From CAINVV01 sp037137375 (GTDB lineage Bacteria; Bacteroidota; Bacteroidia; Bacteroidales; Prolixibacteraceae): 64,000 bases of DNA. The stretch lies in assembly GCA_037137375.1 (NCBI GenBank), contig JBAXKJ010000013.1, positions 62,001 through 126,000 of the forward strand, read 5' to 3'. The notes under the pieces are model-generated. The model saw nothing but the letters and a program-made list of their open reading frames with translations, searched no databases and had not been told where the DNA came from. Of this stretch, positions 54,824-63,524 are shown in pieces (position 1 is the first letter of the stretch; each line of letters opens with the position of its first letter). A program made the translations under genes and the position numbers.

Positions 54824-56602
54824 TCAATATCCAGGATTCTGACCAAATTCCAAAGGGTTCATAAGTTTATCCAGAAATGTGGACGGAATCGGACGTAGGT
54901 TATGAAATGGCTTAACATTACTGCCGATATCGGGGTTATGAGTGCCAGCATATTCGACCAGTTTACCAGTTCGTTTCAGGTCGAACCAACGGAGCCATTC
55001 GCCACAAAGTTCACGAGCCCGTTCATCAAGAATAAACGACAAATCCATATTACTGGCATTAACAGTCATTTGAGTTTCGTAACCGGGCTTGATGGCACGT
55101 TTCCGCAATTCGTTGATATAAGCGGCTGCACCTGCCTTGTCGCCCAACGCAATTGCTGATTCAGCAGCGATCAGAGGCATTTCCGCATAACGCATGATTG
55201 GAACATCTGCAAAACCCACGTTACCATTTGCGGCCAGCAACAGTTTTACATTGCTGTCGGCATCATAAATCCGGTATTTGGTAAAACGTGGAAAGCTATA
55301 ATACAACTGAGAGTTAGCCGTAGTAATGGTTCCGTTTGGATTGTATAGCATATCAATGTCAACTACTGCATAGCTTGCCTTGTCCTTTTGAGCCTGCGAA
55401 ATATGTTTTCTAGTAAAATATAATGCGGTATCGCCCACATTGATGGTTTTATTCACAATCTTATCATAGCTCTTCAGATAATTTGCCAGATCACCCGAGC
55501 CGGAGGTCCAAGTAAATTTGGTAGTTTCAAGGAATGCTTCCTGAAAAATAGCATCATAACGGGCATCACCATCCTGAAATAACTGGAGGAAATATCTCGT
55601 TGGCATCAGCATCGTATTTTCCTTTGGATACTCCCAGGAGGTGGTAGTTGTTGTAAGTCCAACCCTTCCAGTCAATTTTGGAGAAAAATAAAGATAACAT
55701 CTGTCAGGATTACTTGACTGTGGATTATACGTGCTATTTGATGAATGGCTGACAATGGCCAGATACTCGGTATTGGTTTTATTGTTGTCGGCCCTCCAGA
55801 TTTGATCATATTTACTATACAATTTAATCCCCAGACTCTCTTTGTTGTCGATTACATATTTGGAGGCATCAAGCGCCATTTGGTAATATTTTTTTGCCTC
55901 ATTGGCATCGGTCGTATAAGAAGCCCTTGTCAAGGCAACCCGCGCCAACAAACCATATGCAGCTTTCTTTGTATAACGGCCAACCATCCCGTCTATTGGA
56001 GTAACTGCCAAATATTCACAAGCCAGCTTTGCATCAGGAATGATTATTTCATCATAAATCTGTTTAGCCGGAGTCCGGTAGGCATAAAAATTAGGCGTTG
56101 AAGTTTCTTTCGTCCGCAGCTCAACATCACCAAAGAATTCGACTAGCCACCAGTAGCAATAAGAACGTAGCCAACGAGCTTCACCTTCACGGTAGTTCTT
56201 TCTTGCCTGACTTGGATATGGCACGGCACCAATTCGATTAATTACTGAATTACAAAGATTTATATCGTCATATACACGATTCCATACGTTTGCAATCTGC
56301 CCCAGCTTCGGGTTCATCACGTCAGTGTATTGCGTCATGCCCGGGCCATAGGATGCTCTTCCGGCATTAAACCACAGATCTGTACCACCTTCAAGGTATA
56401 AAACCGGATCTTCACGACCGAAATATTTCCATCTGAAATTGTAATACATTTGGTTTACGAGGGCATCCATCCCTTCAGGAGTTGAGAATACTACATCAGC
56501 AGTAGAACCGGACGGATTATACTCTTTCAGGTCGCAGGAATGGATTCCAATTGTTGCAACCAGAAGTACAACTATTGAAAATTTATTTATTAAGTTTTTC
56601 AT
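54824..56602 (-). CDS. susD: SusD/RagB-family surface glycan-binding lipoprotein
   Basis: The 592 residues begin with a lipoprotein signal (VVLLVATIGIHSC, acylated Cys23) followed by DLKEYNPSG, typical of SusD. The helical TPR-like part (GEARWLRSYCYWWLVEFFGDVEL near 165-190, AAYGLLARVALTRASY near 235) and the C-terminal RagB part (MRYAEMPLIAAESAIALGDKAGAAAYINELRKRA, seen in two blocks, and LDERARELCGEWLRWFDLKRTG) are complete. It caps the SusC channel and binds the oligosaccharide. It lies 25 bases after SusC. The symbol is used in the family sense only; starch is not the expected ligand. Confidence 0.95.
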   Translation of the reverse strand: MKNLINKFSIVVLLVATIGIHSCDLKEYNPSGSTADVVFSTPEGMDALVNQMYYNFRWKYFGREDPVLYLEGGTDLWFNAGRASYGPGMTQYTDVMNPKLGQIANVWNRVYDDINLCNSVINRIGAVPYPSQARKNYREGEARWLRSYCYWWLVEFFGDVELRTKETSTPNFYAYRTPAKQIYDEIIIPDAKLACEYLAVTPIDGMVGRYTKKAAYGLLARVALTRASYTTDANEAKKYYQMALDASKYVIDNKESLGIKLYSKYDQIWRADNNKTNTEYLAIVSHSSNSTYNPQSSNPDRCYLYFSPKLTGRVGLTTTTTSWEYPKENTMLMPTRYFLQLFQDGDARYDAIFQEAFLETTKFTWTSGSGDLANYLKSYDKIVNKTINVGDTALYFTRKHISQAQKDKASYAVVDIDMLYNPNGTITTANSQLYYSFPRFTKYRIYDADSNVKLLLAANGNVGFADVPIMRYAEMPLIAAESAIALGDKAGAAAYINELRKRAIKPGYETQMTVNASNMDLSFILDERARELCGEWLRWFDLKRTGKLVEYAGTHNPDIGSNVKPFHNLRPIPSTFLDKLMNPLEFGQNPGY

Positions 56603-56627
56603 TATCGTCAGTATTATTTGTGATTCA

Positions 56628-59600
56628 TTACAAGTTAATATTCAGTCCCAGAACATAGCTTTGGTTCGTGCCTTCCGGATCGAATCCTTTCATCCAGTTG
56701 CTCTTCGCCACATAAAAAGGGTTCGATAATGAAACATAGAAGCGAACTTTTTCAATTTTAGCTGCTTTCAAGATGTGGGCAGGCAAGGAATAGCCAAGTG
56801 TGAGAGTTTTGATCTTGAAAAACGACTGATCAACGTAGCTTAGTGACTGATAACCATTGTATTCATAAAATTTTCGGTTTCGATACAAGGCTGGAAGATT
56901 TCCGTTTTCATTGGTATTTGCCACCCAGTAATCGAAGGAGGTATATTGACCACCATTCGACGGATCGTATCCGGCTGCAGGATTTGAACCCCACTGTCCC
57001 CAACGGAAATAGGCATAAATACTTAAGTCAAAATTCTTGTAAACAAAGTCGTTATTGAATCCGGCAAACCATTTGGGGGTTGGTGATCCCAGGTATCGGA
57101 TATCCTTGTTTTCATCGATAATACTATCTCCATCTAAATCCAGGACGTGAATATCTCCCGGTTTGAAGGAATTTGCCTTTTTTGCATCTTTAAACAGAAT
57201 TGCTGCCTGAGAAGCCTCTGCGGTTTTCCAGATCCCTTCATAAACAAATGATTGAATAGAATTGATGGGTTTACCAATCATCAAAGTTGAAGTTTCCTTT
57301 GTATTACCAATCTGTATATTCTTGTCTTCTATCAGACTCACAATCTTCTCTTTATTGCTTGAGAAAGTAATAGTTGAGTTCCATTGGAAATCTTTGGTTT
57401 TAACATTCACGGTATTCAATGAAATCTCTACACCCCGATTGTTTGTTGCCCCAATGTTTTGATAGATTCCAAATAAACCATCGTTTCCTGAAGAGGTAGG
57501 AAGTGTACGGAAAAGCAAAATATCGCTGGTTTTGGTATCATATACGTCGACCACTGCATTGACCCTACCTTTGAATAGTGTCATATCCAAACCTAAATCT
57601 GTAGTGGCCGATTTTTCCCATTTGGTATCGGTATTACCTATCGTATTGTTGTACAAATAACGTCCCACCGCGACATCCTGAAAGGCTAAGCCGGTAGAAG
57701 CAGCGCTGACCCCGCTTTGAGTTCCATAAGCATTAATACCCGAGTTGCCTGTTACTCCATAGGTTGCCCTGAATTTTAGATCATCAAGCCAGCTTTTAGT
57801 GCTTTTCATAAAAGATTCGTCACTGACACGCCAGGCCAATGCGGCCGATGGGAAATTTGCCCACTTGTGTCCTTCCGCCAATACTGAAGCACCATCCCGA
57901 CGAACTGAGGCAGTAAAAAGATACTTTCCCTTGAAGTCATAATTAAGGCGCCCCGCGTAAGAATAAGTTTGCGTTTGTGTATATCCGGATACGATATTGG
58001 GGTTAATTCCGGACGTCAGGTTATACCAAAGGTTGGTTGATATTAACTGATCATAGCTCGTACCGGTCATAACATCTGAAATTCCTTTGGTCCACGAAGT
58101 CAGTCCTGTTAAGGTAAAACAATGGTTACCTATCTTTTTATTGTATGTTGCGATATTGTTCCATTCTACATAACGACGATCTGTCTTCGACATGGAAGCA
58201 GTCGTTTTCTTTGTGGTATTGATCTGTGTTGAAGCATCATTATCAACGTACGATCCGGAAGTGTTATTTTGTATACTCGTGCTGAATTGTGAGCGAAGGG
58301 TTAATCCTTTTAATGGTTTCACATCCAGATATCCGTTTGCCACGATGTTCGTTCCATATGATTTCTTGTTATAAAAGTAATCAGTGGTGCCGTCAATCAA
58401 AGGATTTGCATAACCAGTAGCTCCCAAAGGATAGGTAACCAATATTCCGTTTGCATCGTAAGGAACCCCTAATTGCATTCCTGTGGTAGCAGTGCCCGCA
58501 TACGGACTCGTTTTTACGGAATTATAGGTTATTTGCGTATTTATTCCAACATGGATCCATTCACGAATCCTATGGTCGATGTTTGACCGAAAGTTAAAAC
58601 GTTCGTTTGAACCCTTTTTGAAGCTTGTTTCAGTTCCGTAATAGCTTATGGAAAATCGAGCTGTAGTCTTGTCGTTTCCTCCCATAGCAGTAATCTGATG
58701 GTTGTGAAACAATGCATTTTGCATCAACTCATTGTCGTAATTTGTCCACTGATTAGCCATGTAAGCGTTGTAAGTTTCATTGGTACCCAACAGTAAGGTA
58801 AGGTCGCTGCTTGGAGTCCACAACTTGGCATTTTGAGCGGCAATTTTTTGAGGCTCCAGCCAATTCTCTCCTGAACGATATTCAGGATGAGCAGCCATCA
58901 TGTCCAAACCGGTAAAACCATTGTAGGAAATAGCCATTTTACCTGGCTGAGCCTTCTTCGTCGTGACAATGATTACGCCATTGGCTCCTTGTGAACCATA
59001 AATTGCAGTCGAGGAAGCATCCTTTAAGACATCAATCGATTCAACATCCGCAGGATTTAAATCGCTTAAAGAACCACCCTGTACCCCATCGATGATCACC
59101 AATGGGTTATTGCTCCCATTAATGGAGCGGTTACCACGAATTCTAAGGGTTGTGCCGTTCACGTCCAATCCGGCCACACGACCTTGCATCGCAGTAGCAA
59201 CGTTGGCCGTTGGGGTGGCCATGATCACTTTTTCCTTCACAGAGGAAACCGATCCTGTAACGTCCCTTTTCTTTAATGTACCATATCCGATAGCGACTAC
59301 TTCCTCTATTCCAACGGTTTCTTCTTCAAGAATCACATTAATTGTTGTTCTCCCTCCTATGGAAACTTCCTGAGTTTTCATTCCAATAAAGGAAAATAAC
59401 AATTTCGCAGACGGCGAAACATTATCCAACGAATACTTCCCTTCAGTCCCGGTAGTCGTTCCGCTGTTTGTCCCCTTTATCAGCACTGACACGCCCGGAA
59501 TCGGCAATCCGGAACTGTCTGTCACTTTCCCGGAAATGCTTCCAGCCTGGGAAGTGCTGTTTGCGACTACCATCAGTGAACAACAAAGAGAGAATAGAAT

Positions 59601-59675
59601 GGATAATTTCATCATTCTCCAAAGTTGTTTTCGACTCTCCTGCAAGGGAAAATCATTGAATAACATTTTTTTCAT
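56628..59675 (-). CDS. susC: SusC/RagA-family TonB-dependent oligosaccharide transporter
   Basis: The 1015 residues start MKKMLFNDFPLQ with the transmembrane part of the signal at about residues 24-43. A carboxypeptidase-regulatory domain (about 46-125, SISGKVTDSSGLPIPGVSVL) leads to the RagA signature EEVVAIGYGTLKKRDVTGSV, the plug (about 130-245, IRGNRSINGSNNPLVIIDG) and a long beta-barrel ending in the aromatic-poor strand VLGLNINL. There is no STN domain, so it is not coupled to an anti-sigma factor. It is the first gene of the locus and is followed by SusD. The symbol is meant in the family sense. Confidence 0.96.
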   Translation of the reverse strand: MKKMLFNDFPLQESRKQLWRMMKLSILFSLCCSLMVVANSTSQAGSISGKVTDSSGLPIPGVSVLIKGTNSGTTTGTEGKYSLDNVSPSAKLLFSFIGMKTQEVSIGGRTTINVILEEETVGIEEVVAIGYGTLKKRDVTGSVSSVKEKVIMATPTANVATAMQGRVAGLDVNGTTLRIRGNRSINGSNNPLVIIDGVQGGSLSDLNPADVESIDVLKDASSTAIYGSQGANGVIIVTTKKAQPGKMAISYNGFTGLDMMAAHPEYRSGENWLEPQKIAAQNAKLWTPSSDLTLLLGTNETYNAYMANQWTNYDNELMQNALFHNHQITAMGGNDKTTARFSISYYGTETSFKKGSNERFNFRSNIDHRIREWIHVGINTQITYNSVKTSPYAGTATTGMQLGVPYDANGILVTYPLGATGYANPLIDGTTDYFYNKKSYGTNIVANGYLDVKPLKGLTLRSQFSTSIQNNTSGSYVDNDASTQINTTKKTTASMSKTDRRYVEWNNIATYNKKIGNHCFTLTGLTSWTKGISDVMTGTSYDQLISTNLWYNLTSGINPNIVSGYTQTQTYSYAGRLNYDFKGKYLFTASVRRDGASVLAEGHKWANFPSAALAWRVSDESFMKSTKSWLDDLKFRATYGVTGNSGINAYGTQSGVSAASTGLAFQDVAVGRYLYNNTIGNTDTKWEKSATTDLGLDMTLFKGRVNAVVDVYDTKTSDILLFRTLPTSSGNDGLFGIYQNIGATNNRGVEISLNTVNVKTKDFQWNSTITFSSNKEKIVSLIEDKNIQIGNTKETSTLMIGKPINSIQSFVYEGIWKTAEASQAAILFKDAKKANSFKPGDIHVLDLDGDSIIDENKDIRYLGSPTPKWFAGFNNDFVYKNFDLSIYAYFRWGQWGSNPAAGYDPSNGGQYTSFDYWVANTNENGNLPALYRNRKFYEYNGYQSLSYVDQSFFKIKTLTLGYSLPAHILKAAKIEKVRFYVSLSNPFYVAKSNWMKGFDPEGTNQSYVLGLNINL

Positions 59676-59772
59676 AATTTTGAAATGCTTATTAATTAAT
59701 TAAACTGGTTCACAACATTAATTGTTAATTGACCCTAAAAAGAATGAACCATAAACTTCGTCGGTCATAATA

Positions 59773-61395
59773 TTATTTTGGTATTTCAGTGATTCGCAAG
59801 GCTAAATATGGTTTAACTGGAAGCCTGACCCTCTTCATCTCTTTGTCGTAAACGCGATAATCGATCACGTCAGTGGTTTCGAATGTCATTGGGCAGGTTT
59901 GAATGGTCATATCCCAGGTATCGACAATCTCAACTTTGAATCTTTTGCCTTCCTTAAGCCGCTCGTAACCTGCATTTTTTGCGGGCAGATTGAACTGCCA
60001 TGAATCGTTGCATTCCTTACCCAGATAAATTATATAGTATCCATTCCCGGCAGTTGAAGTGCGATGATCGCGGCCAAGATCTGCTAATTGCAACGGATTT
60101 GGACACTGTTCGACGATGCTCCGGAGAAAAGCGATCCGTTTCCAGCTGGATCCTTTAAAAGATCCTCCCTTTGCCCAGAAAATTGTATCACGATCATCTT
60201 TAAATAGATAGGCTTCACCATGGGTAACATACGTTCCGGCTATCACACCCATCCAAACGAGGTAGGTCATTTCCTCCGGACTGTATCTGCCCCATCGCTG
60301 CTTCAGGTTTCCCTCATAACCGACTTCATCGTAAATAACAGGCTTGTAATAGGCACATCGAAGTATGGCGGCCGCACCCCAGTTCATGACCGGCGACTCG
60401 TCCTGAATGCTGACATGTGTAAACCATGGTTCCCAGTACTCGTAATATTTGGCTGTGCTGCCATGGATGGAGCATAAATGACGATATGGATCAGACTGAT
60501 AGACCGTTTTCGAAAGTAACTCCCAATCGCTGTGCGTCTTGGATTTCACTAAATCCCATTCGTTGGCCATCGACCACCATATATTTCGGAACGAGGCTAA
60601 CCGGGCTGTCAGGTATTCTATGTACTTGATATTGCAATCATTAGGCATGGCATCAAATCCCCATCTGCCCTTGTCGTAGGGATGAAAAAGGATCAGATCA
60701 GCTTGAATACCTAGATTTTCCAATGCGTCGATTTGTTCTTCGAGACGTTGAAAGAACACTGGATTAAACTTTTTGAAATCCCATATTTTCACCTCTTTTC
60801 CTTGAGCGTCCTTTTTAACTTCCTTAACGGCATAAGGATAGATCTCCGGTTCTTCCTTCACCAAATCATAGTTCTTTGGGAAAACACACATCCTAACCTT
60901 GTTGAACCCTGAATTCTTCAGACTATTCAGTGTGATTTTCTGAAGGTCCGCGCCCATATGGTTCCAGGCATAAGCAGTAGTCCCGAAAGGAAAATATCGT
61001 TTGCCGTCGGCATATTTAAAATTATAGGTGTCGCTGACTTTAACCATCCCATGATTTTTTCCGTTTGCCACAATACACTCGAAGCTTCCCTTCTTATTAT
61101 TCAATGCCGGAATATTACTGCTGGTAGTGTAGCTCCAGATACCTGTTTCATTGGGCATGAAACGCAATTTGTAAAGGTTGTTTCCGTCATAAAATCCTGA
61201 CACCACAAAACTCGTGTCCTTGTTGAAAAATCTGGCAGATAATTTGACCGCAGAGAAACTTTGCTCCGGATTTGAGTGATTTAATACCACTTCAAAGCGT
61301 GACCATCTTTCTACTTTTTGTTGAGCTACAGCAACATTCTGGAAACAAATAAATCCAAAGAGGATAATAGCTATCAACGACAATTTAGTTTTCAT
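59773..61395 (-). CDS. Exported DUF5060-type clan GH-A hydrolase
   Basis: The ATG at 61395 begins the signal peptide (MKTKLSLIAIILFGFICFQNVAVAQ); an in-frame ATG 16 codons earlier lies inside the decayed rbsC fragment. The product has 540 residues. Residues about 28-115 are the DUF5060 beta-sandwich (VERWSRFEVVLNHSNPEQSF). A TIM barrel follows, with FPFGTTAYAWNHMG, FNKVRMCVFPKNYD, ADLILFHPYDKGRWGF, the acid/base Glu in WWSMANEWDLVKS and the nucleophile Glu in PVIYDEVGYEGN. A C-terminal beta domain is present. No GH number can be assigned; it resembles enzymes annotated DUF5605/DUF4038. The start codon overlaps the stop of the rbsC remnant by ATGA, an inherited translational coupling. Confidence 0.8.
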   Translation of the reverse strand: MKTKLSLIAIILFGFICFQNVAVAQQKVERWSRFEVVLNHSNPEQSFSAVKLSARFFNKDTSFVVSGFYDGNNLYKLRFMPNETGIWSYTTSSNIPALNNKKGSFECIVANGKNHGMVKVSDTYNFKYADGKRYFPFGTTAYAWNHMGADLQKITLNSLKNSGFNKVRMCVFPKNYDLVKEEPEIYPYAVKEVKKDAQGKEVKIWDFKKFNPVFFQRLEEQIDALENLGIQADLILFHPYDKGRWGFDAMPNDCNIKYIEYLTARLASFRNIWWSMANEWDLVKSKTHSDWELLSKTVYQSDPYRHLCSIHGSTAKYYEYWEPWFTHVSIQDESPVMNWGAAAILRCAYYKPVIYDEVGYEGNLKQRWGRYSPEEMTYLVWMGVIAGTYVTHGEAYLFKDDRDTIFWAKGGSFKGSSWKRIAFLRSIVEQCPNPLQLADLGRDHRTSTAGNGYYIIYLGKECNDSWQFNLPAKNAGYERLKEGKRFKVEIVDTWDMTIQTCPMTFETTDVIDYRVYDKEMKRVRLPVKPYLALRITEIPK

Positions 61396-61520
61396 TTCGA
61401 ATTCAGTTTTTCTATTATTACAGCCAGAAGGATTACAAGACACTTGACAACCTTTTGCCAGAAAGGCGAAACATTAAGAAGTACGAGTCCGTTGTTCAGG
61501 ATTCCGATGATCAGCGCCCC
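61392..61520 (-). pseudogene. C-terminal remnant of a ribose-type ABC permease (rbsC-like)
   Basis: In a frame different from the upstream remnant, 42 residues ending at a TGA (61392-61394) read GALIIGILNNGLVLLNVS, then PFWQKVVKCLVILLAVIIEKL. This is the recognisable last helix and tail of RbsC-type sugar permeases. No start codon precedes it, and about 270 residues are missing. Its stop overlaps the start of the downstream hydrolase by ATGA, so the ancestral operon was probably rbsB-rbsA-rbsC-hydrolase or similar. The identification is from memory of the family, not an alignment. Confidence 0.78.
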
Positions 61521-61695
61521 TTGTCGCCGCCGACTCTCCCAGGACAACAAACCATGGATTATTCAGTGTTGAAATAACAACTGCCATTTTTTCGACATGC
61601 TTCTTTTCAGAAGTCTGATTACAACTGCCTAATCCTGAAATAACAAGCAGAATAAAAAATAATCTAATCGTTACCGTTTGCTTTATCATTATCAT
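61474..61695 (-). pseudogene. N-terminal remnant of a ribose-type periplasmic binding protein (rbsB-like)
   Basis: The 73-residue frame starts with a lipoprotein signal (LFFILLVISGLGSC) and the first beta strand of RbsB-type sugar-binding proteins (MAVVISTLNNPWFVVLGESA). After SAATR near 61520 the frame runs into rbsC-derived DNA in the wrong phase, giving a nonsense tail and a stop. Full binding proteins are about 310-330 residues. The ATG overlaps the transketolase stop by four bases, so it belongs to that operon. It might still be translated as a short lipopeptide, but it cannot bind sugar. Confidence 0.8.
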
Positions 61696-62645
61696 GAATT
61701 AAGCAGATTAAGAGCCGTCTCCATCAATCCTTCACCCGAGATTCCATAGTATTCGAATATTTCTGTCTGCGATCCTGTTACGGTCTCCTCATCGGGGATG
61801 CCTACCAACTTGAACTTTACGAATAAGCGCTCCTTCATCAACAATGATGCACAGGCTTCGCCGAGTCCTCCATGTACGCTGTGTTCTTCGACCGTTATCA
61901 CCGCTTTGCAACGTTTCGCAGCCTCAATTATAGTATTGATATCCAATGGATTAATAGTATGCATACTGATCACTTCTGCGTTGATGCCTTTCCCCTCGAG
62001 CAGTCTTGCAGCTTCATAAGCAGGCGCAACAGTTTCCCCGCAGGCAATAAAAGCCACATCATCACCCTTACAAATAACAGTTGCCTTCCCGATTTCGAAC
62101 TTTCCCCCCATCCGGGGAAGGTTAGGCATGGCTTTTTTACCGAACTTCAGGTAAATTGGCTTGCTCGATCTTGCTGCCGCCAGAATCGCCTCCCGGGTTT
62201 CAAAATTATCGGCAGGAATTACGATTTGAATGTTGTTGATGGCTCTGAAAACGGCTACGTCGTGAATGGAATGATGGGTTGAACCCAAGGCCCCATAGCT
62301 CACGCCGGCACTGATACCAACCAGTGTAACGGGGATATTGGAGTACGCCACATCGTTTTTTATCTGTTCCAGCGAACGGGTGGTCAGGAAACAAGCCGGA
62401 GATACAGCGAATACTTTTTTACCGGCAGATGCCAGACCAGCAGCCACTCCCACAAGGTTTTGTTCTGCAATACCAACTTCCACAATTTGATCCGGAAATT
62501 TTTCACCAAATGGAACAAGCTTTCCTGAACCTCTTGAATCACTGGTAACTGCCAGAATATTTCGGTCATCTCCGGCCAATTCTATCAAAGTAGCCGAAAA
62601 TTCCTCCAGATTGGCTTTCCCAATATTGAGCGCTTGTAATGTCAT
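61692..62645 (-). CDS. Transketolase, C-terminal subunit
   Basis: The 317 residues match the pyrimidine-binding and C-terminal domains of split transketolases and DXP-synthase relatives. Marks are FPDQIVEVGIAEQNLVGVAAG, with the catalytic Glu for the thiamine ring in GIAEQN; TLVGISAGVSYGALGSTHHS; and AVITVEEHSVHGGLGEACAS. It joins the N-terminal subunit, whose stop is ten bases away, to give a two-chain enzyme of about 600 residues acting on ketose and aldose phosphates. It overlaps the rbsB remnant by four bases. Location beside an isomerase-like gene suggests a catabolic rather than housekeeping copy. Confidence 0.92.
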   Translation of the reverse strand: MTLQALNIGKANLEEFSATLIELAGDDRNILAVTSDSRGSGKLVPFGEKFPDQIVEVGIAEQNLVGVAAGLASAGKKVFAVSPACFLTTRSLEQIKNDVAYSNIPVTLVGISAGVSYGALGSTHHSIHDVAVFRAINNIQIVIPADNFETREAILAAARSSKPIYLKFGKKAMPNLPRMGGKFEIGKATVICKGDDVAFIACGETVAPAYEAARLLEGKGINAEVISMHTINPLDINTIIEAAKRCKAVITVEEHSVHGGLGEACASLLMKERLFVKFKLVGIPDEETVTGSQTEIFEYYGISGEGLMETALNLLNS

Positions 62646-62654
62646 AAGCTTCTT

Positions 62655-63515
62655 TTAAATCAATTTTTTTGTCAATTCTGCCAACTGTTGATCCAACTCC
62701 CCGATTGCCAGTTTGTAATTTTCATCATTAGGCACACCGTGGTGCCATTTGGCCTTGTCTTCCATGTAACTCACCCCTTTGCCTTTTATAGTATGGGCAA
62801 TAACAAGGGTTGGTTTGCCTGATTCAATCGGGATTCTGCCAAATGCTTCGCGCAATTGTGGAATACTGTTTCCGTCTACAGAAATCACACTCCACCCAAA
62901 AGCCCTGAATTTTTCGTCAATCGGATAAGGGCTGCAAACATCCTGAATACGACCACTAATTTGCAAACTGTTATGATCCAGGATCGCCACCAGATTATCC
63001 AGTTTGTAATGAGAAGCCATCATGGCAGCCTCCCAGTTCGATCCCTCAGCAAGCTCCCCATCGCCAAGCAATGTGTAAACTTTGAAGGTCAGATGATCCT
63101 TTTTACCGGCTAACGCGATTCCTGCACTCACCGGGAGTCCATGTCCGAGGGCACCGGTATTGAATTCAATCCCGTTGACTTTACGTGTCGGATGACCCAC
63201 ATATTTTGACTGAAATTTGCTGATGGTCTCCAGGTCACTTTCGGGAAAAAATCCTTGATCGGCCAGCACAACATACAATGATTCAACCGAATGACCCTTA
63301 CTTTGAACATACCTGTCCCTGTTCTTATCCCCGAAATTTTCGGGTGAGACATTTAAAATATCGTTGTATAAAACATTCAGAATATCGGTACAGGAAAGAC
63401 TTCCACCGGTATGTCCGGCATTAGCCATCTTAATATACTTCAGAATTGACTTTCTGTAGTTGACCGATTTAATCTGTAACTCCAGATCAGTAAATTTATG
63501 CTCCATTTCTTGCAA
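62655..63515 (-). CDS. Transketolase, N-terminal subunit
   Basis: The 286 residues hold the thiamine-diphosphate pyrophosphate-binding domain: AGHTGGSLSCTDILNVLY near residue 32, RDRYVQSKGHSVESLYVVL, NTGALGHGLPVSAGIALAG, and the metal-binding LLGDGELAEGSNWEAA. DHNSLQISGRIQDV is a further mark. It supplies the cofactor-diphosphate half of the enzyme completed by the next gene. It starts ten bases after the isomerase-like stop, with its own stop ten bases before the C-subunit start, so the three are co-transcribed. Confidence 0.93.
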   Translation of the reverse strand: MQEMEHKFTDLELQIKSVNYRKSILKYIKMANAGHTGGSLSCTDILNVLYNDILNVSPENFGDKNRDRYVQSKGHSVESLYVVLADQGFFPESDLETISKFQSKYVGHPTRKVNGIEFNTGALGHGLPVSAGIALAGKKDHLTFKVYTLLGDGELAEGSNWEAAMMASHYKLDNLVAILDHNSLQISGRIQDVCSPYPIDEKFRAFGWSVISVDGNSIPQLREAFGRIPIESGKPTLVIAHTIKGKGVSYMEDKAKWHHGVPNDENYKLAIGELDQQLAELTKKLI

Positions 63516-63524
63516 CTTATCGTG

